The notes under the pieces: model-generated
What the model saw: the letters and a program-made list of their open reading frames with translations, nothing else
Told to the model about the DNA's origin: nothing
Database searches by the model: none
From: Pseudorasbora parva
Taxonomy: Eukaryota > Chordata > Actinopteri > Cypriniformes > Gobionidae
Direction: 5' to 3'
Assembly: GCF_024679245.1 (NCBI RefSeq)
Contig: NC_090191.1
Coordinates: 980,001-1,044,000 of the forward strand
Length of the DNA stretch: 64,000 bases
Position numbers and translations under genes: made by a program
Shown here: piece by piece, positions 10,701 through 19,020 of the stretch
Layout of the letters: the number at the start of each line of letters is the position of its first letter
How positions within the stretch are numbered: the stretch's first letter is position 1

Positions 10701-13434
10701 AACACAAAAGAAGATATTCTGAAGAATGTCTGTTTCTCGAGCCCAAATCAAATATGATAAAACGTCAAAAACATCAAACCTCACTGGCTCATGCATGTCA
10801 CATGATTAAACATGACACCATATTTGATTTTTCTCGACACAAGTTGGGTCCCAATTCAGAGGCTGCATCCTTTAAAGGCCTCATTTGAAGGATCGTTGCA
10901 TCACCCAATTCGAAAGCTCCTTCAGATGCGGCCTCTAAATGTGTCCCCAATGTGACGGTCTTGCCTGGGCGGTGTGCACAATGAGGAAATAACACGTGGA
11001 AATGAAGGATCCAAGCAAGAAAGAATAAATCAGTTCCACAGCATATCTCGTTAGTTCTGCTCTTTATTTAAAACTATTTTCTCTTTTAATCCTTTTAAAC
11101 TCATGCTTTGTGATCGTATAGTGGACTGTTTTAGAAAGAGAGAAGTTATAATAAACATTTTCAATGAATTAATCACAAATCAACTCAATGAAAGACAGAA
11201 CAATTCAATTAAGTTCCATATAAAGGAAAACATCCCCACCTAGCGGTGAACATGCGTGAAAATGTGAACGTGGTTCATGTAGGTTGTCTACAAACCAGAA
11301 GGTTGGTGGTTCAATCCCCGGTTCCACCTGACCAAGTGTCGAAGTGTCCATGAGCAAGACACCTAACCCCAGCTGCTCCCGACGAGCTGGATGGCGCCTT
11401 ACATGGCTGACACCGCCGTCGGTGTATGAATGGGTGAATGTGAGGCAAAAATGTAAAGCACTTTGGATAAAAGCGCTATATAAATGCAGTCCATCCGTCC
11501 CTTGTTTCTTGTGAAATAAAGACGAAACCAGAAGGATCCTTTGGGCCTTGCCTACTCTAGAATTCATTGTGCGCCGGGGACAGCAGGATTTTTTCAAGTA
11601 TTGGGTTTCAACTTACTCAAATATCTAATGATACAAATGTAAAAAATAAAAAACATTTAAGTGGTTCAAATGCTTAAACGTTACTTAAACTTAATGATTA
11701 TTTCAGTCTTAATGAGTCTACTCCCCGAGGATACTGTTATACACACGAGAGCCCCGTCTGATTGGTCGTGGCGGTGGTGTTGCACCTATCTATAGAGATA
11801 TTCTTAATGTTTCTCAGAAAACAGGACACAGGTTTAATTCATTTGAAGTGTTTGTGCGGTTCCACCTGACCAAGTGTCGAGGTGTCCATGAGCAAGACAC
11901 CTAACCCCAGCTGCTCCCGACGAGCTGGATGAGCCTTACATGGCTGACACCGCCGTCGGTGTGTGAATGGGTGAATGTGAGGCGATATGTAAAGCGCTTT
12001 GGATGGCCATACGGTCTGCTGAAAGCGCAATATAAATGCAATCCATTTACCATAAAGCGATAAAGTTCTGTGCGTTCGCTCAGCGGCTGCGGTGAAACTT
12101 GTTCACACACTGCAAGAGTAAAGCGTTTCTGCAGAATAAAACCAGACACAGAGGCTAACGCAGATATGACGCAACAGACAGGAGACGCCCTCACACGCCT
12201 CGGGTCATTGGTTAAAATGGCCATTTTCTCACGGTTTACAAATAGTTGGAAACATTTGGGATATTGTAAGAACTCAATTCAGCAAAATATACAACACTGG
12301 CCAAGTGGTTTTTGGATATTTTACTGAAAAAATGTTACATAGTGCACCTTTAACTATTAAGTTACAGTTTTATTAATCATTTATCTCTCAGTATATGTAT
12401 ATTGTGTAAACATTTTGCATGATTATTTCATGCTGGAAATAATTGGGTCTCATTTTTCACATAACTAACAGTTTATTCATACAATATTTTTATTATATAG
12501 TATTGAAAGTTACTGTCAAGACCTGTTATTGAGTAGTGTGTTTAGCTTGCTGGTGTCAAGACCTGTTATTGAGTAGTGTGTTTAGCTTGCTGGTGTCAAG
12601 ACCTGTTATTGAGTAGTGTGTTTAGCTTGCTGGTGTCAAGACCTGTTATTGAGTAGTGTGTTTAGCTTGCTGGTGTCAAGACCTGTTATTGAGTAGTGTG
12701 TTTAGCTTGCTGGTGTCAAGACCTGTTATTGAGTAGTGTGTTTAGCTTGCTGGTGTCAAGACCTGTTATTGAGTAGTGTGTTTAGCTTCCTGGTGTCAAG
12801 ACCTGTTATTGAGTAGTGTGTTTAACTTGCTGGTGTCAAGAGTTAAAGTTAAAGTTCATACCTGTTTCTCTGTCCTCTGAGCTGCTGCTGATACAGTGTC
12901 GTGGTTTTTATGTTCATCCATCGTACACAGCACACATATACACGTCTGATCAGTGCGGCAGAAAACCTCCAGGAGTTTATCGTGTGTTTGGCAGATCATC
13001 TCCCGCAGCCGTCCAGTGGCTTCAGTCAGATTGTGTCTCTTTCCTTTAAACCAACTCTCATGTTGTTCAAGGTGATTCTGACAGTAAGAGTTCAGACACA
13101 CCAGACAGGACTTGACGGCTTTGTGTTTTCTTCCAGTACAGACGTCACACTGCACATCTCCAGCTCCAGCGTAACAGTCATCAGGAAGTTTAGTCTTCTT
13201 CAGTTTGTCCACCACTTCAGCCAGCATGGTGTTTTTAGCTAAAGCAGGTCTTGGACTGAAGGTCTGTCTGCACTGAGGGCAGCTGTAGACGCTCATCTGA
13301 TCCTCCTGATCCCAGCAGCCCGTAATACAGATCTTACAGTAACTGTGTCCACAGGGAATGGCCACTGGATCCTTCAGGAGATCCAGACACACTGGACACA
13401 GGAACTCATCCTGAGAAATTCTGGCTTCTGCCAT
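4740..13434 (-). CDS. finTRIM-type E3 ubiquitin ligase gene, five exons seen, C-terminal exon not seen
   Basis: This is a fish-type TRIM gene read on the minus strand: exon 1 12862-13434, exon 2 10369-10464, exon 3 10049-10282, exon 4 4941-5100, exon 5 4740-4787. All junctions are GT-AG with compatible phases (0,0,0,1,1), giving about 370 residues: RING C3HC4, two B-box regions, coiled coil and linker. The 96-bp and 234-bp coiled-coil exons match standard TRIM architecture. TRIMs of this class are RING E3 ligases; finTRIMs are expanded in teleosts and several are virus/interferon-inducible. No PRY-SPRY (B30.2) exon is found between 1 and 4735. It may lie left of the window, or this may be a truncated paralogue. 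Intron 3 hosts a complete hAT transposon; intron 1 hosts SINEs and a minisatellite. Confidence 0.88.
4941..5100 (-). CDS. finTRIM exon 4: linker (160 bp)
   Basis: The acceptor is TTTCCTGTAG|AGTTTC and the donor GACAGAG|GTAAAG. It reads SFQSLSAPPESTDVND, then SSFNGVTESVRQLKDK and ELKKISDR, typical of finTRIM proteins between coiled coil and B30.2. It leaves phase 1. The intron to exon 3 is about 4.9 kb because of the inserted hAT element. Confidence 0.9.
5101..5898. other. finTRIM intron 3, 5'-flank of the hAT insertion
   Basis: No exon is recognised. The segment 5400-5690 (around CAGAGACCGCTGGAGGGGCA and GTATAAAAGGGGC) looks like a dispersed repeat fragment. 5730-5770 is A-rich low-complexity sequence. 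Confidence 0.4.
5899..5906. repeat. 8-bp target site duplication, left copy
   Basis: ACGTACAG immediately precedes the hAT terminal repeat and is repeated exactly at 9314-9321 after the other end. Confidence 0.92.
6187..7627 (+). CDS. hAT transposase exon 1 (residues 1-480)
   Basis: ATG at 6187 starts a protein opening with a BED zinc finger: C48-x2-C51 ... H70-x3-C74 after an aromatic/Trp region (SDVWRKCG). The RNase H-fold catalytic aspartates are visible as D189 in TLDLWTDDF and D260 in VTDRGAN. The conserved SAAHILN-type block (CAAHILNTVL) and the ETRWNSLHTML motif follow. The N-terminal layout resembles insect Hermes (family knowledge). The exon ends ...GTGAAAG|GTAAGC at 7627; reading on gives about 23 unrelated residues to a stop at 7701, so splicing is required. 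No internal stop or frameshift. Confidence 0.9.
7628..8489 (+). other. Intron of the hAT transposase gene
   Basis: The 862-base AT-rich intron has donor GTAAGC and acceptor TAG. Several stops in all plus frames separate the two coding halves, and the intron is flanked by coding blocks that join in frame. Confidence 0.8.
8490..8887 (+). CDS. hAT transposase exon 2 (residues 481-612)
   Basis: The acceptor is A-rich ...AAATAG|AACTCGAGG; the phase-1 join to exon 1 is exactly in frame. The exon carries the hAT C-terminal dimerisation region: DPFDVLLWWKEH, FPNLAMIARSVLSIP, then ASSAASERDFSTAG, in which E577 is the catalytic glutamate expected in the ASxxERxFS block. The stop is at 8887. The joined protein is 612 residues, equal, as I recall, to Hermes, and all three catalytic acids are present. 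An upstream acidic stretch (DVEDSSDDTVLSEDE) is ordinary for the family. Confidence 0.88.
9314..9321. repeat. 8-bp target site duplication, right copy
   Basis: ACGTACAG follows the 3' hAT terminal repeat (GTGCAGGACTCTG) and matches 5899-5906 exactly. Confidence 0.92.
9322..10048. other. finTRIM intron 3, right part
   Basis: AT-rich intron sequence. 9590-9800 contains imperfect repeats of TGACATAATGTGAGA / TCTCACATAATGTCA, which form an inverted pair around 9705 and 9775, suggesting an old MITE. No exon. Confidence 0.4.
10049..10282 (-). CDS. finTRIM exon 3: main coiled coil (234 bp)
   Basis: The acceptor is CCTTACAG|CGCTCT and the donor CCTGCAG|GTAACA, giving 78 codons with phase 0 at both ends. 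The peptide is a long charged amphipathic helix (SEKIFTEFIRSIERS, ERLERLKQEIKDLKRR) ending DHIHFLQ, the standard TRIM dimerisation coiled coil. Intact. Confidence 0.93.
10369..10464 (-). CDS. finTRIM exon 2: coiled-coil start (96 bp)
   Basis: The acceptor is TTCTTTAG|CACCAG and the donor CATAAG|GTGAGT. Its length is exactly 32 codons, phase 0 at both ends, the usual size of this TRIM exon. The encoded helix is rich in Gln, Glu, Arg and Lys with heptad-like Leu/Phe spacing (HQLKETQRSFQQRIQQ). Confidence 0.93.
10465..11261. other. finTRIM intron 1, repeat-bearing non-coding
   Basis: At 10618-10740 lies a cyprinid-type dispersed repeat (GAGTTCACCCACAAATG ... GTTTACTCATCCTC ... AACACAAAAGAAGATATTC), the same core as 16281-16365 and the ends of 16797-17470. 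No exon is seen between exon 2 and the SINE copies. Confidence 0.5.
11262..11505 (+). mobile_element. tRNA-derived SINE with L2-like tail, copy 1
   Basis: It contains a tRNA-like B box (GGTTCAATCCC at about 11308), a body (GAGCAAGACACCTAACCCC ... GCTGACACCGCCGTCGG ... GTGAATGGGTGAATGTGAGG-type words) and a 3' tail (GCACTTTGGATAAAAGCGC, TATATAAATGCAGTCCAT) of the kind shared by L2-mobilised fish SINEs. It is likely Pol III-transcribed in origin and mobilised by LINE machinery. The 5' boundary is approximate. It is located in finTRIM intron 1. Confidence 0.75.
11859..12051 (+). mobile_element. Same SINE family, copy 2 (5'-truncated)
   Basis: It aligns to copy 1 from GTTCCACCTGACCAAG through GCTGACACCGCCGTCGG to the tail ATAAATGCAATCCATTTACC. 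The tRNA head is missing. Near 12001-12025 an extra segment (about 20 bases) interrupts the TTTGGAT-AAAGCGC tail. The body words are nearly identical to copy 1. Confidence 0.78.
12515..12841. repeat. 40-bp minisatellite, about 8 units
   Basis: The unit begins GTCAAGACCTGTTATTGAG and repeats every 40 bases without indels. Most units are identical; the last units carry single changes (TTTAGCTTCC, TTTAACTTGC). The array ends 20 bases before the 5' splice site of finTRIM exon 1, i.e. at the start of intron 1. Such near-identity indicates recent expansion. Confidence 0.95.
12862..13434 (-). CDS. finTRIM exon 1: RING finger and B-boxes (191 codons)
   Basis: ATG at 13434 was chosen because MAEARISQDEFLCPVC is the canonical finTRIM N-terminus and upstream in-frame sequence has no better start. 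RING zinc ligands are visible as C13-C16, C28-H30, C33-C36 and C52-C55 (CPVC, CGHSYC, CPQC). A B-box1-like cluster starts at C96-C99 (CDVC) and a second B-box at about C148-C170, with CVLC and EHKNHDT. The exon ends ...GAAACAG|GTATGA, phase 0. No stop or frameshift is present, so this exon looks functional. Confidence 0.93.
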
Positions 13435-13485
13435 TTTACTGCGTGAATACAGAGACACAAACACTCAACAGCTCAACTTCACTTA

Positions 13486-13499
13486 AGTTTCTGTTTCCC
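13486..13499 (-). promoter_or_regulatory. Interferon-stimulated response element (ISRE) of the finTRIM gene
   Basis: On the minus strand the sequence is GGGAAACAGAAACT, an exact match to the GAAANNGAAACT consensus bound by ISGF3/IRFs. It lies 52 bases upstream of the exon 1 ATG, close enough to be promoter-proximal. A second weaker half-site (GGAAACAGGAAT) lies about 25 bases further upstream. This predicts interferon or virus induction, as known for members of the family. The promoter shows no clear TATA box. Confidence 0.75.
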
Positions 13500-13543
13500 T
13501 GAACTCGTGTGATTCCTGTTTCCTGGTTCTGTGTTTTAGTGAC

Positions 13544-14154
13544 GTGTGCAAAAGTCTGATCATAAAGTCACAGATCATAAAACGTCCTCTAGATGTCAGT
13601 CTCACACAGACACTCAAAGAATATAAGTTACAGAGGATCATAACAATGACAGTGATTAATATGCTTAAAACTATCTGTCCTCTTAAATGCCATTGGAATT
13701 CAGTGCATTGTAATCTTTTTCACCCTAAAAACTAAGAACAGAAACACATTTCAGTTTAATTCATGTTAATACCACTTATGTTCCTGCAAACAGTGGCTCT
13801 TTTTATTCAAAGCACAGGCTTGTTCCAATAAACCCAAACATTCAAATTATAGTAGGGAGGTTCAGTGACTTTTGACTTCAAGTCATGATGCAAAGGTCCC
13901 CTTTGGTATGGAAGTACCTTAGGGTCATACAAATAAATTTATCACACTTTTTATCAGAAATAAACAGGTTTTTTCAAAAATGGCCGCCAATGTGCCGAAA
14001 ATACTCTAGAGCCCATATCTTTGCTTCTCTTATCGCTATAATGACAAATTTGGTGTCAAAGTGTACATTTTTGGGGTCAGGGAATCCAATAAAATTGGTT
14101 TCAGGTTTAAAAAAACTAAATATTTCCCCATACTATGACAACTGGGGGTAAAAA
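13544..14154. other. Spacer upstream of the finTRIM gene, no gene recognised
   Basis: The open frames here are short and unlike any family I know. The block 13860-14150 (AAAATGGCCGCCAATGTG and following) resembles a dispersed non-coding repeat. Nothing further is supported. Confidence 0.4.
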
Positions 14155-14310
14155 CCCATATGGAAAAGTCTCGCTAAAAACATATGTGATTCTTATATGT
14201 TCCAACAGAAAACTATAAGGATCATATATGCTGCAAAAACCACATATACAAATTGTACAATATTCATGTATGTTCAATCATATATGTCCTACACTGTAAA
14301 AAATATATAT
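14155..14310 (+). repeat. TATATG-rich arm, left
   Basis: It begins CCCATATGGAAAAG and carries many CATATA/TATATG words spaced 15-30 bases apart (ACATATGTGATTC, CATATATGCTG, ATCATATATGTCC). It is paired with an inverted, longer arm at 17690-18191, which ends TTTTTTCATATGGG. Confidence 0.6.
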
Positions 14311-15149
14311 GGTGGATTGTGTTAAATACAACCCCTGCAAATCAGTGAGATTTTACTTTAGTAAATGAATTAGCAAGTATAACGAATAAAAATGGGTAAC
14401 CCTAATGCAAAGAAAATATTTCCTTATATATGTGAATGATAAATATATTAAATTATTTAACTGCATATTAAAAATATACAGGATAAATATATTACAATAT
14501 TTAATAATACATGAGGGCATGTTCCTAAATATTTAGCAAAGAGCTATAACTGTTGAAAAGTGCACCGACATTATTTTTAATAAAAGTAACAGTTTTATTG
14601 TTTTTTGGCCAAAAGTCAACCTCACTATCTCCACTATTTCAACCTATCTCCCTCTATTAATTTGAGCAAAACCACATTAAATAACAATTAATTTTAACAT
14701 TTAACCTCCTTTAAATCAGAAGTAAAGCATGATGGGAAGTAGAAATTTGTTGTAACTCATTCTGTAAAAGTGTTTATATGTGTGTACATGCATTCACATT
14801 AATATGGGAAATTCAATATACAGTAAGGCTACACAATAAAGGATACAACTTAATGGATATTACATGTAATACTATTTATATCTTAATTACTAAATATTGT
14901 ATGTGTTAAAATGTAGCCATATTTTATAAATATAGTCAATGCATACATTGCAGTAGCTATATTAAAAAAGGCTTTAGTTTCCTTTATTCCTTTATATTTC
15001 CTTTAATATAGGCTATTTTGCATATAATTGCAGTATATTCCCATATATTTTGTTTCGTAATGTTCTACCTATACAAACTTTTTGTTAACAGTAATATCAG
15101 CAATATTTAAAAAATAATAATTAAACACTTAAAAATAGCCTTAGTTCTG

Positions 15150-15266
15150 TCATCGCAAACTGCGCATGCGTCAACGCGCCGCGGCCAGGAGGAAATCAAT
15201 CGCGGGTTCTTGTTGTCCCCGTGATATGATTGCCTCCCAGCGGGACCGCGAAGTGTCGAGCTCCAG
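15150..15266 (+). promoter_or_regulatory. CpG-rich promoter with NRF1 site and candidate first exon
   Basis: In a strongly AT-rich neighbourhood this stretch is GC- and CpG-rich. It holds the palindromic NRF1 motif TGCGCATGCG at 15161-15170. A candidate exon follows with ATG at 15226 and a consensus donor CTCCAG|GTAAGA at 15266. This is the usual layout of a TATA-less vertebrate promoter. Confidence 0.55.
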
Positions 15267-16144
15267 GTAAGAATTGTGTTTGTCATGTCGTTCTCAATGC
15301 AAATGTTAACTTATTTAATGGCAAGATTTGCTAAAAGATTTGCAAATTGTTCGTTTCTGTTATCATCTCGGTGCCACAGCCGTAACGTACAGGTAACGTT
15401 AAGCCTAATTATGCTGCGCGCACGTGCAAAAAATTAAATTACAAGTATTTAATGTGCAAAAACAAGTGAAAAATGCTTATATTTGTATTAAAGTTATTAA
15501 ACTATATGATTGGTCTCCTCATTTGTTAGTCCCTTTGAATAAAAGTGTCTGCTAAATGATCAAATGTAAAAAACTATTCTAGTTGTTTAACTATGTCATT
15601 TGGTGACTAAGTTAAACCCTAAAGCTCATGGTTTGCATAGATAACGTTATACAACGATTGTGTGACACAGTGAAAGCTGTGTGACACTGACAAAAAGCAA
15701 AAGTTAGAATAAATGTGATGTGATTTGTTTAGCGGTATGTTCCTTTTGTCATCATTAATAGTCTATTTTGTGCCAATTCACTTTAAAAGAGTTAATGTTT
15801 TAGTGAACTTGAGTTTGCAAATTGCTCTAATGTAGTTAAAATATAGCTAAAATATAAACTTCTATCATTTGCATTCATGTAACTGCAACATATATGAATC
15901 TAAATGATGTACAATATTACAATTTTGTAATAGAAAGTAAGTAACTGTATAAGAATATATTGTTATACTGAAAAAAACATTATAATGAAACGTGTTTCTA
16001 ATATTCCTGTATGTAAATGAGGTGGTCAAGAAGATTTTCTTTTTCTTCCACAGAAAGATCTTCATGAAAGCATTTGAAGACCACGCAAGAAGAACAGGTT
16101 CAGCCACAGACTGTTTCATCCCACGAGGACTGGTTCAGTTCTGA
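15226..16144 (+). CDS. Possible two-exon gene encoding a 43-residue peptide, unrecognised
   Basis: Exon 1 coding part is 15226-15266 (MIASQRDREVSSS plus two bases). Exon 2 is 16054-16144, behind a strong polypyrimidine acceptor TTTCTTTTTCTTCCACAG. Joining gives AG|A (Arg) and stays open through KIFMKAFEDHARRTG to FIPRGLVQF and a TGA stop. The peptide is basic and matches nothing I know. Support is a CpG promoter, consensus splice sites and a preserved frame across the junction. It could be a micropeptide gene, a lncRNA, or captured 5' exons of a larger gene. Function unknown. Confidence 0.4.
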
Positions 16145-16784
16145 ATTTATGTAATGTGAGTTGTAAGACTTGAACTAATGTTAACAAATGAGACTTTATT
16201 GTAATGTATTAACTAACATGAACTAACAATGCGCAATACATTATTACAGTATTTATTAAACTTTGTCAATTTTTAACGTTTAGTTCACCCAAAAATGTAT
16301 GTTGTTAAATGACCCTCATGTCGTTTTAAACCCATAAGACGTTCATTTATTTTCAGAACACAACAAATAAAGCTTTAATATGTGTACTATAATTACTATG
16401 TGAAATAAGTTAATATAGTAATTGATATAGATACTGATATAGATATCCATATTTATAACCTTATTGACTAAAATAACCAGCTCATGGTAGACGACTTGCG
16501 TCCAGAGAGTGACCTGAGTGATGCGATGTAGGAGTAGCGTAAGCTTTGACGTCTCTCTGGGCAACAAAATCAAGCGCTTCTCTTTTATCGAATCCTCTTT
16601 AAATTCAAATTCGTGACCAGTGTTTTGTTTTCCTCTATTCTCTGCATAACCGCATTCATCAATACATCATGCTTCAGGTCAGAGGTCACTCTTTTGGCGT
16701 AAGTAGACCCGCACAGTTGACTGCCGGAAGATATTTTAGTCTAAAGTCAAAAATATGGATATTTTTTAAATGATTTTTTAAAAT
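16145..16784. other. No gene seen
   Basis: AT-rich sequence. 16281-16365 is another copy of the cyprinid TTAGTTCACCCAAAAATG repeat terminus. 16440-16730 shows nothing that I can name. Confidence 0.4.
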
Positions 16785-17475
16785 GTCCTGAAAATTTACT
16801 CACCCCCATGTCATCCAAGATGTTCATGTCTTTCTTTCTTCAGTCAAAAAGAAATTCAGTTTTTTGAAGAAAATATTCCAGGATTTTTCATCATATAATG
16901 GTTTTTAGTTGCAACCAAAATACTGAAGGTCCAACTCAATGCAGTTCCACCTCCGTGTTTACAAAGCACTCATGTGAAGACTAATACAAATGCCCTCTAG
17001 CAAATAAAAAAAAGATAAAACAACGATATTGGATGATTTTGAAGTTGAAAATTGAGTGTTTTTGCTAAAGGGCGTTTATTAGTCTTCACACGAGTGCTCA
17101 GTAAACACGAGAGCGGGACTTCTGTCTATGTGACCATTTACACGTGATTAACTCATCCTTGGCACCTCGCAGAGCTGAGCAAGTTGAACAATTAAGGTTG
17201 AAAAGTATATTTTTTTTTTTTAAATGACTGATCGTTTGACTAGATAAGACCCTATTCCTCATCTGGGATCACGCAGAGGCTATGAAGCCCTTTGAAACGG
17301 CGTTGATCTGGACCTTCAACATTTTGGTTGCAACTGAAAAGCATTATATGATGAACAATCCTGGAATGTTTACTTCAAGAAACTTAATTTCTTTTCCACT
17401 GAAGAAATAAAGACATGAACATCTTGGATGAGATGGGGGTGAGTAAATGATCAGTCAATTTTCATTTTGGGGTGA
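16785..17475. mobile_element. Foldback (long inverted repeat) MITE
   Basis: The left part (ACTCACCCCCATGTCATCCA ... AAGATGTTCATGTCTTTCTT ... AAAATATTCCAGGATTTTTC ... GTTGCAACCAAAATACTGAA) returns in inverted order on the right (GACCTTCAACATTTTGGTTG ... AATCCTGGAATGTTTACTTC ... AAAGACATGAACATCTTGGA ... TGAGATGGGGGTGAGTAAAT). The arms are about 200 bases long with a roughly 250-base centre that itself contains GACTAATA / TATTAGTC. No coding capacity, so it is non-autonomous. Confidence 0.75.
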
Positions 17476-17689
17476 ACTAATCCGTTCATTATCTTTGATT
17501 GATGGCCATGACACTGTGTTCAGTGTATTGTGTTGTTGTTTTTGGGTTTTGTTTTTTTCCTGAGCAAAGTTCAGTTTGCTATCAAGTTGGAATTGTAAAT
17601 CACTCATGTGGAGAATAATTTGAGTGTTTCATTTTGTGTTGAAATAAAAGTGTTTCCATCACAAATTTGTGTATGTCATTGATTGAAAT

Positions 17690-18191
17690 CATATATGGTT
17701 AGTATATGCAGAGATGTTGTAATATTGACTGAAATCATGTATGATTATTATATGTAGTTTATATGTAATAGTATATAAATTTGAAGAGCTAACACACCAT
17801 TTCCCTATTAAAAAAATATGAAATCTGTATAAAAAGCATATAAAAAAATGACACAAAATATAAATAAATCCTATATGAATTTAATATGACTAGCATATGA
17901 TTCAGTATAAGAACTTTATATGATTTGTATATGAATATCATGTATTTTCTACTAATACCATATACCATTGCATACAGTTTACATGTAAAACTCATATAAG
18001 ATTTTTGCAGTATTCATACATGACCCAAAAGTTTTCTGTGTGTTTTTTAGTATGAAATGGGCCATAAACGGTCTGATTTTGTGTATGACATATATGGGAC
18101 TTACATTAAACATATAAGATAATTCTGACTGGTTTAAGTAAGGAACATATATGGTCACTATATGAACCATATAGGTTTTTTTCATATGGGA
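17690..18191 (-). repeat. TATATG-rich arm, right (inverted relative to 14155)
   Basis: Read on the minus strand it begins CCCATATGAAAAAAACC and holds over a dozen spaced TATATG/CATATA words. The two outer ends are inverted copies of CCCATATG(G/A)AAAA. I see no clear target-site duplication outside them, so a single 4-kb transposon is possible but not shown; two separate insertions are the alternative. Confidence 0.55.
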
Positions 18192-18777
18192 ATGCGCATT
18201 TCACATAAAAATGATGTCCTCAGAGTGACTTTTTAATTATATTTTCCTTCAAAAACTTTAATTTTGTATTTAAGCAGTGCAGCTACTTCTGTACATTACA
18301 TTTGTCCTAAGTAGCATGAGATTTCGACCAGTCAGGAGTAGCCTATAGCAGATCAGTTCCTGCAACAACACATCCCATCTGCACCAGGAGCTGTGACAAT
18401 AAGCTCTCCTACGGCCTAAGGTCGTTCTCCACATTCAAACGAGCCTGTACTCAGTTGTCATTGCAGCCAGCGTTGAGAATGAAGATTGGCAGAGGTAAGT
18501 GGTAGGAAAGGGGAGCCGTATTCCCATGGTCTTGGCAGTGAGTTCATCTGAATAAGGAACAACATCGAGTCTATGAAACAGGTCAAATCTCCACGAAGCT
18601 CAAGCATATCGGTGAGAACACGCGTGTGGAGGGTCAGAGACCTCTGGCATTTCATCAGAAATATCTTCATCTGTGTCTGAAGATGAACGAAGGTCTGACG
18701 GGTTTGGAGCGACACGAGGGCGAGGACGTTTCATCTCCGGGTGAACTAACCCTTTAAATTAAAGGGGGGGTGAAACA
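18192..18777. other. Non-coding, repeat-like
   Basis: It ends with CGGGTGAACTAACCCTTTAA (18739-18758), the typical terminus of the GTTCACCC repeat family noted at 10618 and 16281. The minus-strand open frame at 18458-18715 has no recognisable domain. Nothing else is supported. Confidence 0.4.
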
Positions 18778-19020
18778 CTCCCGGTGGGACGTGCCCGGAA
18801 CACCTCCCTGGGAAGGCGTCCAGGAGGTATCCGAAATAGATGCCCGAGCCACCTCGGCTGGCTCCTCTCGATGTGAAGCAGCAATGGCTCTACTCTAAAC
18901 TTGTCCCGAGTGACCGAGCTTCTCACCCTATCTCTAAGGGAGCGCCCGGCCACCCTGCGGAGAAAGCTCATTTCAGCTGCCTGTATCCGGGATCTTGTCC
19001 TTTCGGTCATGACCCACAGC

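Noticed and set aside
11262..11505. Functional tRNA gene
   Set aside because: Only a B-box-like segment is present; no cloverleaf; the body and tail are those of a SINE.
12515..12841. CRISPR-like array
   Set aside because: The 40-bp units are head-to-tail identical without unique spacers; it is a minisatellite in a vertebrate intron.
14155..18191. A proven single transposon
   Set aside because: No target duplication at the ends and the arms differ greatly in length; kept only as a hypothesis.
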